Shown piece after piece: positions 7,798 to 15,666 of a stretch of 64,000 nt of DNA. The position numbers were made by a program, and so were the translations under genes. The number at the start of each line of letters is the position of its first letter. Position 1 is the stretch's first letter. The DNA comes from an uncultured Acidovorax sp. (GTDB lineage: Bacteria; Pseudomonadota; Gammaproteobacteria; Burkholderiales; Burkholderiaceae_C): contig CAJYHL010000017.1 in NCBI GenBank assembly GCA_913774625.1, positions 1 to 64,000 on the forward strand, written 5' to 3'. The notes under the pieces are model-generated. The model was not told where the DNA came from, did not search any database, and worked only from the letters and a program-made list of their open reading frames with translations.

Positions 7798-9042
7798 TCA
7801 GGCGCCCGCCAGCGCCTGCGCGCAGGCATGGGCGCTGGCCCAGGCCCACTGGAAGTTGTAGCCGCCCAGCCAGCCGGTGATGTCCACCACCTCGCCGATG
7901 AAGTACAGCCCGGGCTGGGCCCTGGCCTCCATGGTCTGCTGCGACAGGGCGCGCGTGTCGATGCCGCCCAGCGTGACTTCGGCTTTCCTGTAGCCCTCGG
8001 TGCCGGTGGGCGTCAGCTCCCAGTGCGCGAGCCGCTCGGCCAGCCGTGCCAGGGCCTTGTCGGCGGCCTCGTTGATGGGGCGTTGCCAGTCGGTGCTCTG
8101 CTGGGCCCAGGTGTCGGCCAGGCGGCTGGGCACCAGGGAGGCGAGTTCGTTGGCGATAAGCTTCTTCGAGCGCGCCTTGGCCTGTGCCAGCGCGCCGGGC
8201 AGGTCGGTGCCGGGCGCCAGGTCGATGGCCAGTGGCGTGCCCGGCTCCCAGTAGCTGGAAATCTGCAGCACCGCCGGGCCCGAGAGGCCGCGGTGGGTGA
8301 AGAGCAGGTCTTCCAGGAAGGCGGTGCGGGCCTTCTTCGGGCCTGTCGAGATTTCCACCGGCAGCGCCAGGCCGGCCAGTTGTGCGTACGGCGCCCAGGC
8401 GTCGCCGTCGAAGGTGAGCGGCACCAGGCCCGGCCGGCGCTCGACCAGCGGTATGCCGAACTGCTGCGCCAGCCGGTAGCCGAAGTCCGTCGCTCCGATC
8501 TTGGGGATGGACAGGCCGCCCGTGGCGATGACCAGGCTGCGCGCCTGCACCGTGCCGCGGTCGGTATCGATTTGATAGCGGCCTGCGCTGGCTTCATCAG
8601 GGCCAGCGGCCGAAGAAGCTATTTTCCTGACGCCGCAGGGCTGCCAGCGCTCGACCCGGCCGGCCTCGCATTCGGCCAGCAGCACGCGGATGATGTCCTC
8701 GGCCGAACGGTCGGCGAAGAGCTGGCCCTTGTGCTTTTCGTGGTGGGGCACGCCGTGCCGGTCCAGCAAGGCGATGAAGTCGGCCGGCGTGTAGCGCGAC
8801 AGCGCCGAGCGCGCGAACTGCGGGTTCTGGCCCACGAAGTGCCGGTGCGGCGCGCGCACGTCCAGGTCGCGGTTGGTGAAGTTGCAGCGCCCACCGCCCG
8901 AGATGCGGATCTTCTCCGCCACCTTCTCGGCATGGTCGATCAGCAGCACCTTCAGGCCGCGCTGGCCGGCCTGCGCCGCGCAGAAGAGGCCGGCGGCGCC
9001 TGCGCCGACGATGACGGCGTCGAAAGTGGGTGCGGTGTCCAT
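7798..9042 (-). CDS. NAD(P)/FAD-dependent oxidoreductase, HI0933/BaiN family
   Basis: 414 residues. The dinucleotide-binding start reads VIVGAGAAGLFCAAQAG, followed by the family-specific KIRISGGGRCNFTN, and later ATGGLSIPKIGATDFGY, PLTFDG and a C-terminal GGYNFQWAWASAHACA. Length is normal. These flavoproteins act on unsaturated or steroid-like substrates in some cases, but most have no known substrate. The segment near residues 141-156 is encoded by an inverted-repeat element (8575-8622) and looks like a lineage-specific insertion. Its ATG overlaps by one base the stop of the upstream hydroxylase gene (TGATG), so the two form an operon. Confidence 0.88.
   Translation of the reverse strand: MDTAPTFDAVIVGAGAAGLFCAAQAGQRGLKVLLIDHAEKVAEKIRISGGGRCNFTNRDLDVRAPHRHFVGQNPQFARSALSRYTPADFIALLDRHGVPHHEKHKGQLFADRSAEDIIRVLLAECEAGRVERWQPCGVRKIASSAAGPDEASAGRYQIDTDRGTVQARSLVIATGGLSIPKIGATDFGYRLAQQFGIPLVERRPGLVPLTFDGDAWAPYAQLAGLALPVEISTGPKKARTAFLEDLLFTHRGLSGPAVLQISSYWEPGTPLAIDLAPGTDLPGALAQAKARSKKLIANELASLVPSRLADTWAQQSTDWQRPINEAADKALARLAERLAHWELTPTGTEGYRKAEVTLGGIDTRALSQQTMEARAQPGLYFIGEVVDITGWLGGYNFQWAWASAHACAQALAGA
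8575..8622. repeat. ATAGC-bounded inverted repeat inside a coding sequence
   Basis: ATAGC 8575-8579 with GCTAT 8618-8622, inner GGCC/GGCC (8580-8583, 8608-8611) and GCTGGC/GCCAGC (8587-8592, 8602-8607). It is translated in frame in the BaiN-like gene. Confidence 0.6.
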
Positions 9043-10166
9043 CAGCCTTTCCAGGTGAAGGGGAACTTCAGCTGCTTCACGAAGCCGTTCGGCACGTAGT
9101 CGCCCAGCACGCCGTACTGCTGCGGCCAGAGCTTGGTGCTCTTCACGGCGGTGCCGAAGGCGTAGTCGATGAAGGCGAAGTGCGCGGCGTAGTTCCGGTC
9201 CAGCGCCTCCTGGTCCTGCGAGTGGTGCCAGTGGTGGAAGTTGGGCGTGACCAGTACGTAGCGCAGCGGGCCCAGCCGCACGCTCACGTTGGCGTGGTTG
9301 AAGACGGCCTGGAAGCCGACGATGACGATGTAGGCGTCGATCACTTCCTTGGAAAAGCCCAGCACGTAGATGGGCGCGAGCACCAGGGTGCGGGTGATGA
9401 GCAGCTCCAGGATGTGCTGGCGCGAGCCCGCCAGCCAGTCCATGCTTTTCACGCTGTGATGCACGGCATGCAGGCGCCAGAGCACCGGCACCTCGTGGTA
9501 GGCGCGATGCGTCCAGTACTGCACCAGGTCGGCCACCAGGATGATGAGGAAGAGGGCCACCCAGAAGTTGAGCCCCTGCACCCAGCCGCGCACGCCGTCG
9601 CTGGCGGCCCAGCCGAACAGCTTGTGGACCAGCAGGTTGGTCGCCAGCAGCACGAAGCCCACCACCATGTGGTTGACGATGAAGTGGTGGAAGTCGCACT
9701 GCCACTCGGGCCGGAAGATGGGCTGGTCGCGCCGTAGGGCGAACAGCTTCTCGATGAAGATGAAGATCAGGGCGCTGCCCAGCAGGTCGAGGATGAACCA
9801 GTCCAGCCCGATGTAGGGCGTACCGTCCGCGAAGTCATGCACCGGCACCTTGTGCCCGCCCAGCATGGCCGCCGACACCACCAGCAGGAAGGCCGCCGAC
9901 GACAGCCAGCGCGAGCGGTTGAACACGATATTGACCAGCGACAGCCCGCCCGCCGCGACCAGCGCCACGAATAGGATGGTGCGGATCACGTCCACGTTGT
10001 AGCTCTTGCGCAGCTGCGGCGTGGTGAGGTACTGCGGAAAGTGGAAGGCGATGACGCCCAGCAGGCACAGGATGCCCAGCGACAGTGCGATCACCCCGGT
10101 GATGAGCCCCCGGCCGGGCCGCAGGCTTCCGTGGCTCTGCGTGAAGTCGTTGAGTTTGTCCAGCAT
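9042..10166 (-). CDS. Sterol desaturase / fatty acid hydroxylase superfamily membrane protein
   Basis: 374 residues with four to six hydrophobic helices. The di-iron histidine clusters of the superfamily are present in order: HRAYH, HAVHHSVKSMDW, FNHANV and HHWHHS. These enzymes use O2 and a di-iron centre at the membrane to hydroxylate or desaturate lipids, carotenoids or sterol-like molecules. The substrate is not evident. It is first gene of a two-gene unit with the BaiN-like flavoprotein (1-base overlap); a flavoprotein partner could supply or consume the oxidised product. Divergent from the thioesterase gene. Confidence 0.9.
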   Translation of the reverse strand: MLDKLNDFTQSHGSLRPGRGLITGVIALSLGILCLLGVIAFHFPQYLTTPQLRKSYNVDVIRTILFVALVAAGGLSLVNIVFNRSRWLSSAAFLLVVSAAMLGGHKVPVHDFADGTPYIGLDWFILDLLGSALIFIFIEKLFALRRDQPIFRPEWQCDFHHFIVNHMVVGFVLLATNLLVHKLFGWAASDGVRGWVQGLNFWVALFLIILVADLVQYWTHRAYHEVPVLWRLHAVHHSVKSMDWLAGSRQHILELLITRTLVLAPIYVLGFSKEVIDAYIVIVGFQAVFNHANVSVRLGPLRYVLVTPNFHHWHHSQDQEALDRNYAAHFAFIDYAFGTAVKSTKLWPQQYGVLGDYVPNGFVKQLKFPFTWKG

Positions 10167-10263
10167 ATGTCGGGGCCCCCCTGTCGTTAAAAGAATGGGC
10201 GCGAGTGTAGCGAGGTGGCCTCATCGGCTCTGCCCGCAGCTCGGGCGCTCCTAAAATCGATGC

Positions 10264-10776
10264 ATGACCACGACCCTACCCGCGCACCAGCTCAGCATGA
10301 CCGTGCTGATGTCTCCCGACATGGCCAACTTTTCGGGCAACGTGCATGGGGGCGCGGTGCTCAAGCTGCTCGACCAGGTGGCCTATGCCTGCGCAGCGCG
10401 CTATTCGGGCTGCTATGCGGTCACGCTGAGCGTGGACCAGGTGACGTTCCTGCAACCCATCCACGTGGGCGAGCTGGTCAGCTTCCTGGCCAGCGTGAAC
10501 TACACCGGCACCTCGTCGATGGAGATCGGCGTGAAGGTGGTGGCCGAAGATATCCGCACCCAGGTGGTGCGCCATGTGAACAGCTGCTTCTTCACCATGG
10601 TGGCGGTGGACGAGGAACGCAAGCCCACGGCCGTGCGGCCGCTCTCGCCTTCCACGCCTGACGAGCGCCGCCGCTGGTCCGCCGCGCTGATGCGTAAGGA
10701 ACTGCGCCGGGAACTGGCTGCGCGTTTCGACCAGGTGCGGCTGGAAGCCGCCGACCAGGCAGGCGTGCCCGGCTGA
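10264..10776 (+). CDS. Acyl-CoA thioesterase, hotdog fold (YciA-like)
   Basis: 170 residues. The hotdog core shows MTVLMSPDMANFSGNVHGGA and VLKLLDQVAYACAARYSG, with the Asp of LLDQ in the position expected of the catalytic acid, then VDQVTFLQPIHVGELV. It hydrolyses acyl-CoA in the cytoplasm, keeping the CoA pool free; chain-length preference cannot be read. A C-terminal charged extension of about 40 residues follows the core. A TAAAAT element at 10252-10257 lies only 6 bases before the ATG, so the mRNA leader may be very short. Confidence 0.88.
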   Translation: MTTTLPAHQLSMTVLMSPDMANFSGNVHGGAVLKLLDQVAYACAARYSGCYAVTLSVDQVTFLQPIHVGELVSFLASVNYTGTSSMEIGVKVVAEDIRTQVVRHVNSCFFTMVAVDEERKPTAVRPLSPSTPDERRRWSAALMRKELRRELAARFDQVRLEAADQAGVPG

Positions 10777-10801
10777 ACGCCAGGCCGCCAACAGCTGCTT
10801 G

Positions 10802-11650
10802 TCAGCCCGCGTGCCGCAGCGGCGGCGGTGCGACGGCTGCGGGGGCTGCAGCCTCCGCCCATCCTTGCGTGGCGGCGGCCACGCCGCTGACCACGTCGCC
10901 GATCACGATGACCGAGGGGCTGGCGAGCTGTTCGCGCTCGATGGTGGCGTGCAGCTCGCCCAGGGTGGTGAGCGCATGGCGCTGGCAGGGCAGGCTCACG
11001 TGCTGGATCACGACGACCGGGGTGTGGGCGGGCAGGCCGGTCAGCAGCTCGTCCTGGATGTGCTGGGCGCTGCTCACGCCCATGTAGATGACCAGGGTGA
11101 GCCGGGCCGCGCGGGCGGTGGCGGCCAGCTGGCGCCAGTCGGTGCCCGTGTCGCCGGGCTTGGCGTGGCCGGTGACGAAGATCACGCCGTGCGCATGTTC
11201 GCGGTGGGTGAGGGGCGTGCCCAGCAGCGTCATGCCGGCCAGGCCGGCGGTGATGCCGTTGACGACGGCGACCTCGATGCCGGCGGCGCGCAGGTGCTCC
11301 ACCTCTTCGCCACCCCGGCCGAAGATGAACGGGTCGCCGCCCTTGAGGCGCACCACGTTCTCGCCCTCGTTCACGGCCATGACCATGAGCTTCTCGATGA
11401 AGGCCTGCGGCGTGCTCTTGCAGCCGCCGCGCTTGCCCACGTGGACGATGCGTGCCGTGGGCGCGGCATGGGCCAGGACTTCGTCGCTCACCAGGTCATC
11501 GACCAGCAGCACGGTCGCGGCCTGGATGGCCTTGAGCGCCTTGAGCGTCAGCAGTTCGGGGTCGCCGGGGCCGGCGCCCACCAGCGTGCAGCGGCCGCGC
11601 AGGGCGGCGCTGCTGCCGTTGGGGGGGAACGTGGGGTGGGGGCCGGTCAT
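10802..11650 (-). CDS. cobA: Uroporphyrinogen-III C-methyltransferase
   Basis: 282 residues. The SAM-binding loop is GAGPGDPELLTLKALKAI, with VVRLKGGDPFIFGRGGEE and the proline-rich TAGLAGMTLLGTPLTHR region typical of SUMT. It methylates uroporphyrinogen III at C2 and C7 to precorrin-2, the branch point to siroheme and cobalamin. It is encoded at the end of the nitrate-assimilation row, and siroheme is the cofactor of assimilatory nitrite reductase, so supply of siroheme is the likely job. Its ATG overlaps the ybiB stop (ATGA). No CysG dehydrogenase/ferrochelatase domain is fused. Confidence 0.93.
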   Translation of the reverse strand: MTGPHPTFPPNGSSAALRGRCTLVGAGPGDPELLTLKALKAIQAATVLLVDDLVSDEVLAHAAPTARIVHVGKRGGCKSTPQAFIEKLMVMAVNEGENVVRLKGGDPFIFGRGGEEVEHLRAAGIEVAVVNGITAGLAGMTLLGTPLTHREHAHGVIFVTGHAKPGDTGTDWRQLAATARAARLTLVIYMGVSSAQHIQDELLTGLPAHTPVVVIQHVSLPCQRHALTTLGELHATIEREQLASPSVIVIGDVVSGVAAATQGWAEAAAPAAVAPPPLRHAG

Positions 11651-12573
11651 GGGTGGGTCTCCGTGGTGATTTGGGTGCTCAAACGCAAGATGTGTTCCAC
11701 CTGCCGAGCCAGCGCGGCCGGCACTGGCAGATCGCCTGCCATCACGCGGCGGGTGTAATCGGCGGTGGTCTGCACGTCGATCTCCGCCGGCAGGCCGGGC
11801 ACCTCGCCGGCGGTGCCGGGCTGCTGCTCTTCCAGCAGCTGGTGGGCGCCGGCGACGAAGGCGTCGTAGCGCGGCGTGCGGCGCGGGTCGGCGGCGACTT
11901 CGCCCTCCAGCCCGCGCGATAGCAGTGCATGCATGCCCATCTGCGTGAAGGTGGTGCAGAGCATGTCGAAGTATTCGGGATGGGTGTAGCTGGTGACCAC
12001 CACTGCCGGGCCCGCGCAGGGGTTCATGAGCTTGGCCACGCTGTGGCCGGGGTTGCGCAGGCCGATCACTTCGCGCGCGGCCAGCAGGCGGGCCAGGCCC
12101 GGGTGCAGGCAGCCGGTGGGCAGATGGGCCACGCTGCCCGGCGCCACTTTGCCAGGGGCGGCGAGCGCGGGGATCCCCAGGGCTTCGAGCACGTCGGAGG
12201 CCAGGATGCGGCGCGCCTCGGTGCGCATGCCGTGCAGCAGCACCGGAAGGCCTTCGCGGGCCAGCAGCAGGGCCAGCAGGGGCGTGAGCACCGGCAGCTT
12301 GCGGGCGCCGTTGTAGCTGGGCAGCACGATGAGCGGGGCGGTGCCGCTGGACGGCACGAGGGCCAGGCGCGCATGCACGGCGTCGAGGAAGCCGCACATC
12401 TCTTCGGCGGTCTCGCCCTTGATGCGCATGGCGATGCAGAAGGCGCCGATCTCCAGATCCGTGGCCTGGCCGTCGAGCACCTGACCCAGCAGGTCGGTGG
12501 CCTGCGCGCGGTCTATGGCCTTGGCGCCGCGTGCGCCGCGGCCGATTTCCTTGATGTATTGGCTGATGCCCAT
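11647..12573 (-). CDS. ybiB: DNA-binding protein YbiB (TrpD2-like)
   Basis: 308 residues resembling anthranilate phosphoribosyltransferase. The N-terminal helical domain reads IGRGARGAKAIDRAQATDLL and IGAFCIAMRIKGETAEEM, followed by the nucleoside-phosphorylase-like body with LPSYNGARKLPVLTPLLALL and RNPGHSVAKLMNPC. The enzyme-specific phosphate loop of true TrpD is altered; E. coli YbiB is a nucleic-acid-binding protein without known catalysis. Proteobacteria often keep it near nitrate-assimilation genes, as here between nasA and cobA. A 147-bp spacer containing a large hairpin separates it from nasA, and it overlaps cobA by 4 bp. Confidence 0.85.
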   Translation of the reverse strand: MGISQYIKEIGRGARGAKAIDRAQATDLLGQVLDGQATDLEIGAFCIAMRIKGETAEEMCGFLDAVHARLALVPSSGTAPLIVLPSYNGARKLPVLTPLLALLLAREGLPVLLHGMRTEARRILASDVLEALGIPALAAPGKVAPGSVAHLPTGCLHPGLARLLAAREVIGLRNPGHSVAKLMNPCAGPAVVVTSYTHPEYFDMLCTTFTQMGMHALLSRGLEGEVAADPRRTPRYDAFVAGAHQLLEEQQPGTAGEVPGLPAEIDVQTTADYTRRVMAGDLPVPAALARQVEHILRLSTQITTETHP

Positions 12574-12671
12574 GTCGGCTTGGCTGGAAAGAAGAAAGGT
12601 GCGGGAAAAAGTGAATGGGAAACGCTGGCGCGCCGGGCAGCCTGTGCGCCTGGCGAGCCGGTGATTGTCCC

Positions 12672-12708
12672 GCAGGTCAGATAACCGTCCGTTATATGCC
12701 GACCTGCC
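12672..12708. other. Hairpin in the nasA-ybiB spacer
   Basis: Outer arms GCAGGTC 12672-12678 and GACCTGC 12702-12708, inner arms ATAAC 12681-12685 and GTTAT 12691-12695. No T-run follows in the minus direction, so it is more likely a processing or stability element, or an operator, than a terminator. Confidence 0.5.
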
Positions 12709-12720
12709 ATCGTGTCTTCT

Positions 12721-15594
12721 TCACGCGGCCGCCGCGGCCTCGGCGCAGGCCACCGTGCTGGCGCGCACCATGCGCTTGAGTTCGGGCACGCAGGAGCCGC
12801 ACTGCGTGCCGCAGCGCAAGGCGCCCTGCAGCTGCGCCAGGCGTTCCGCATCGCTGCCCTGGCAGCAGGCCAGCTGCGCTGCGATGGCTGCGTCGGTCAC
12901 GCCGAGGCAGACGCATACCGGCTTGCCGCGCGACTGCACGGCCACGGGCGGCGTGGCGCTGGGCACCAGCAGCAGGCGGCCATAGGCCTGCGCGGGCAGC
13001 TCTTCCTGCAGCACGGTGCGCAGCCAGCCGCCCGAGCGCGTGTCGCCGCCCAGCAGCACGGCCTGCAGCGTGGCGCTGCCGTCCGCTCCGCGCGCCAGGC
13101 GTGCGCTGCGGTGCTGGCCGCGCGCGCGGTCCTGGTAGCGCACGGTGTCATGGGCTTGCAGGCCCAGCAGGGCTTCGATGCGCGCCAGCAATTCGGCCGC
13201 AGGCGCCTCGTGCGCGGCACCGCGCAGCAGCACGCCGGTGCGGGGCGGCACGCCGTCCGCGGCCGCGGAGGCGAAGGGCACGCAGCTGGCGAAGGGCAGT
13301 TCGCGCATCAGGGCGGCCAGTTGCTGGCGCACGGCCAGCGCGTCGCCCTCGGGCAGCCAGGCCAGGGCCAGCAGGTTCCAGGGCAGCGCGGCCTTGGCGA
13401 CCGCGACGGCGGCATGCTTGAGTTCGGGCTGCTTGGACGTGGGGCAGAAGGCCGAGGTGGTCAGCGCGTTCACGCCCGCCAGCGGCTCGCCGGTGGCGGA
13501 GCGCCCGCCCAGGTATTCGCTGCCCCAGTGCATGGCCATGAAGACCTGCCGCAGCGCCAGCGTCGGGTCGGGCTGCACCGGAACGATGATGGAACCGCGC
13601 CTGGACGCGACCTGGACCAGCTCGCCGCCCGCCAGGCCCTGGCGCGCCATGTCGTCCGGATGCATCTGCAGGCTGGGCTCGGGCACATGGCCGAACAGGC
13701 GGCCCAGCGTGCCGGTGCGGCTCATGCCGTGCCACTGGTCGCGCAGCCGGCCGGTGGTCAGGCTGAAGGGGTAGGCGGATGCGGGCGGCTCGGCCAGCGG
13801 CTGCCAGGCCTGGGCGGCGAAGCGCGCGCGGCCGTCGGGCGTGGGAAAGGTGCCGTCTTCGTAGAGGCGTTCGCGGCCAGCGGCGGCGCCCTCGGGAAGC
13901 GGCCACTGCTGGGGGCCGCGCTCTTCCAGCATGCGCCAGGAGAGGCCTGTGATGTCCAGGTCGCGCCCGCGCGTGCTTTCGCGGTGCTCGTTCCAGATGG
14001 CTTCGGCGCCCGCGTCGGCGTCGGCCGGTTCGGCGGCGTAGGGGAAGAGCGTGGGCGCGCCGGGGCGCAGCCGCGCTTCGAGCCGGCGCGCGAACTGCAC
14101 GGCGGCCTGCCAGTCGTGCCGGGCCTGGCCTGGGGCGGCCACGGCCGGGCGCACGCGGGAGATGCGGCGCTCGCTGTTGGTGACGGTGCCGGTCTTCTCG
14201 CCCCAGGTGGTGGCGGGCAGCAGCAGATCGGCGTATTCGCAGGTGGCGGTAGTGGTGAAGGCTTCCTGCACCACGACGAATTCGGCCCGCTCCAGGGCGC
14301 GGCGCACGGTGGCCTGGTCGGGCATGCTCTGGGCCGGGTTGGTGCAGGCGATCCAGAGCGCGCGGATCTCGCCGTCGGCGGCGGCCTGGAACATCTCCAC
14401 CGCCGTCTTGCCGGGGCGGGCGGGCACGTCGGCCACGCCCCAGAGCGCGGCGACCTCGGCGCGGTGCTGCGCATTGCCCAGGTCGCGGTGGGCGGACAGC
14501 AGGTTGGCCAGGCCCCCCACCTCGCGCCCGCCCATGGCGTTGGGCTGGCCGGTGAGAGAGAAGGGCCCCGCGCCCGCCCGGCCGATCTGCCCGCAGGCCA
14601 GGTGCAAATTGATGAGCGCGGCGTTCTTGGCCGTGCCGCTGCTGCTCTGGTTCAGGCCCTGGCAGTAGAGGCTGAGCGTGGGGCTGCGTGGCTGCGGCGT
14701 GCTGCCGCCGCCGCCGTGCTCCACGCCCGCGAACCAGCGCGCGGCGGTGACGATGTCTTCCTGCGGCAGTCCGCAGACCTCGGCGGCGCGCGCGGGCGTG
14801 CAGTCCTGCACCAGCGCTTGCAGCGCCGCGAAGCCGCTGGTGTGGCGGGCGATGTAGCCGTGGTCCACCCAGCCTTCCTGCAGCATCACGTGCAGCATGG
14901 CGTTGAACAGCATCACGTCGGTGCCGGGCAGGAGTGGCAGGAACAGGTCGGCCGAGCCGGCGGTGTCGGTGCGGCGCGGGTCGGCCACGATCATCTTCAT
15001 GCCCGGGTTGGCGGCGCGGGCGGCCTCGATGCGGCGGAACAGGATGGGGTGGGCCCAGGCCGCGTTGCTGCCCACGATGAAGAGGCACTGCGCATGGTCC
15101 ACGTCGCCGTAGCAGGCGGGCGGCGCGTCGGCGCCCAGCGTGGCCTTGTAGCCGGCCACCGCGCTGCTCATGCACAGGCGCGAATTGGTGTCGATGTTGT
15201 TGGTGCCGACCAGGCCCTTGGCCAGCTTGTTGAAGACGTAGTAGTCCTCGGTCAGCAGCTGGCCCGAGACGTAGAAGCCCACGGCATCGGGGCCGTGGCG
15301 CTCGATCACGTCGCCGAAGGCCTGGGCTGCGGCGTCCAGGGCTGCGTCCCATGCCAGCGCCTCCAGCGGGCCGCCGCGCCGGCTGCGGCGCTGGGGCTGG
15401 AGCAGCCGCGTCTGCAGCGTGACCGCGCTGGCGGCGGTAAGGTGCAGCGTCGAGCCCTTGGTGCAGAGCCGGCCGAAGTTGGCCGGGTGGTCCGGGTCGC
15501 CGCGCACGCCGGTGATGGCCTGGCCGTCGGTCTCGATGAGGACGCCGCAGCCGACGCCGCAGTAGGGGCAGGTGGAACGGGTGGCTTGCAGCAT
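12721..15594 (-). CDS. nasA: Assimilatory nitrate reductase, molybdopterin subunit with C-terminal BFD-type [2Fe-2S] domain
   Basis: 957 residues. The N-terminal [4Fe-4S] site is C9-x2-C12-x3-C16-x27-C44 in CPYCGVGC...LCTKG, followed by the Mo-bis-MGD domains (LCMSSAVAGYKATLGAD, MGGREVGGLANLL). The C-terminal extension carries CVCLGV (C894, C896) and CGTQCGSC (C932, C935), a BFD-like [2Fe-2S] domain as in Klebsiella NasA. It reduces nitrate to nitrite in the cytoplasm for nitrogen assimilation; there is no Tat signal. Electrons should come from the FAD protein encoded 72 bp upstream. Expression is expected under nitrogen limitation plus nitrate, given the leader at 16978-17167. Confidence 0.94.
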   Translation of the reverse strand: MLQATRSTCPYCGVGCGVLIETDGQAITGVRGDPDHPANFGRLCTKGSTLHLTAASAVTLQTRLLQPQRRSRRGGPLEALAWDAALDAAAQAFGDVIERHGPDAVGFYVSGQLLTEDYYVFNKLAKGLVGTNNIDTNSRLCMSSAVAGYKATLGADAPPACYGDVDHAQCLFIVGSNAAWAHPILFRRIEAARAANPGMKMIVADPRRTDTAGSADLFLPLLPGTDVMLFNAMLHVMLQEGWVDHGYIARHTSGFAALQALVQDCTPARAAEVCGLPQEDIVTAARWFAGVEHGGGGSTPQPRSPTLSLYCQGLNQSSSGTAKNAALINLHLACGQIGRAGAGPFSLTGQPNAMGGREVGGLANLLSAHRDLGNAQHRAEVAALWGVADVPARPGKTAVEMFQAAADGEIRALWIACTNPAQSMPDQATVRRALERAEFVVVQEAFTTTATCEYADLLLPATTWGEKTGTVTNSERRISRVRPAVAAPGQARHDWQAAVQFARRLEARLRPGAPTLFPYAAEPADADAGAEAIWNEHRESTRGRDLDITGLSWRMLEERGPQQWPLPEGAAAGRERLYEDGTFPTPDGRARFAAQAWQPLAEPPASAYPFSLTTGRLRDQWHGMSRTGTLGRLFGHVPEPSLQMHPDDMARQGLAGGELVQVASRRGSIIVPVQPDPTLALRQVFMAMHWGSEYLGGRSATGEPLAGVNALTTSAFCPTSKQPELKHAAVAVAKAALPWNLLALAWLPEGDALAVRQQLAALMRELPFASCVPFASAAADGVPPRTGVLLRGAAHEAPAAELLARIEALLGLQAHDTVRYQDRARGQHRSARLARGADGSATLQAVLLGGDTRSGGWLRTVLQEELPAQAYGRLLLVPSATPPVAVQSRGKPVCVCLGVTDAAIAAQLACCQGSDAERLAQLQGALRCGTQCGSCVPELKRMVRASTVACAEAAAAA

Positions 15595-15666
15595 GCGGGT
15601 AACGGCTCTTGTGCGGGGTGTTGGAATGCTTTGAGAGGGCGGTCCAGGCGGAATGCGCGCCTGAAG

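Noticed and set aside
10802-12397. Longer frame upstream of cobA extending the methyltransferase to about 530 residues
   Set aside because: The extra part is the shifted frame of ybiB; the true start is the ATGA overlap at 11650.
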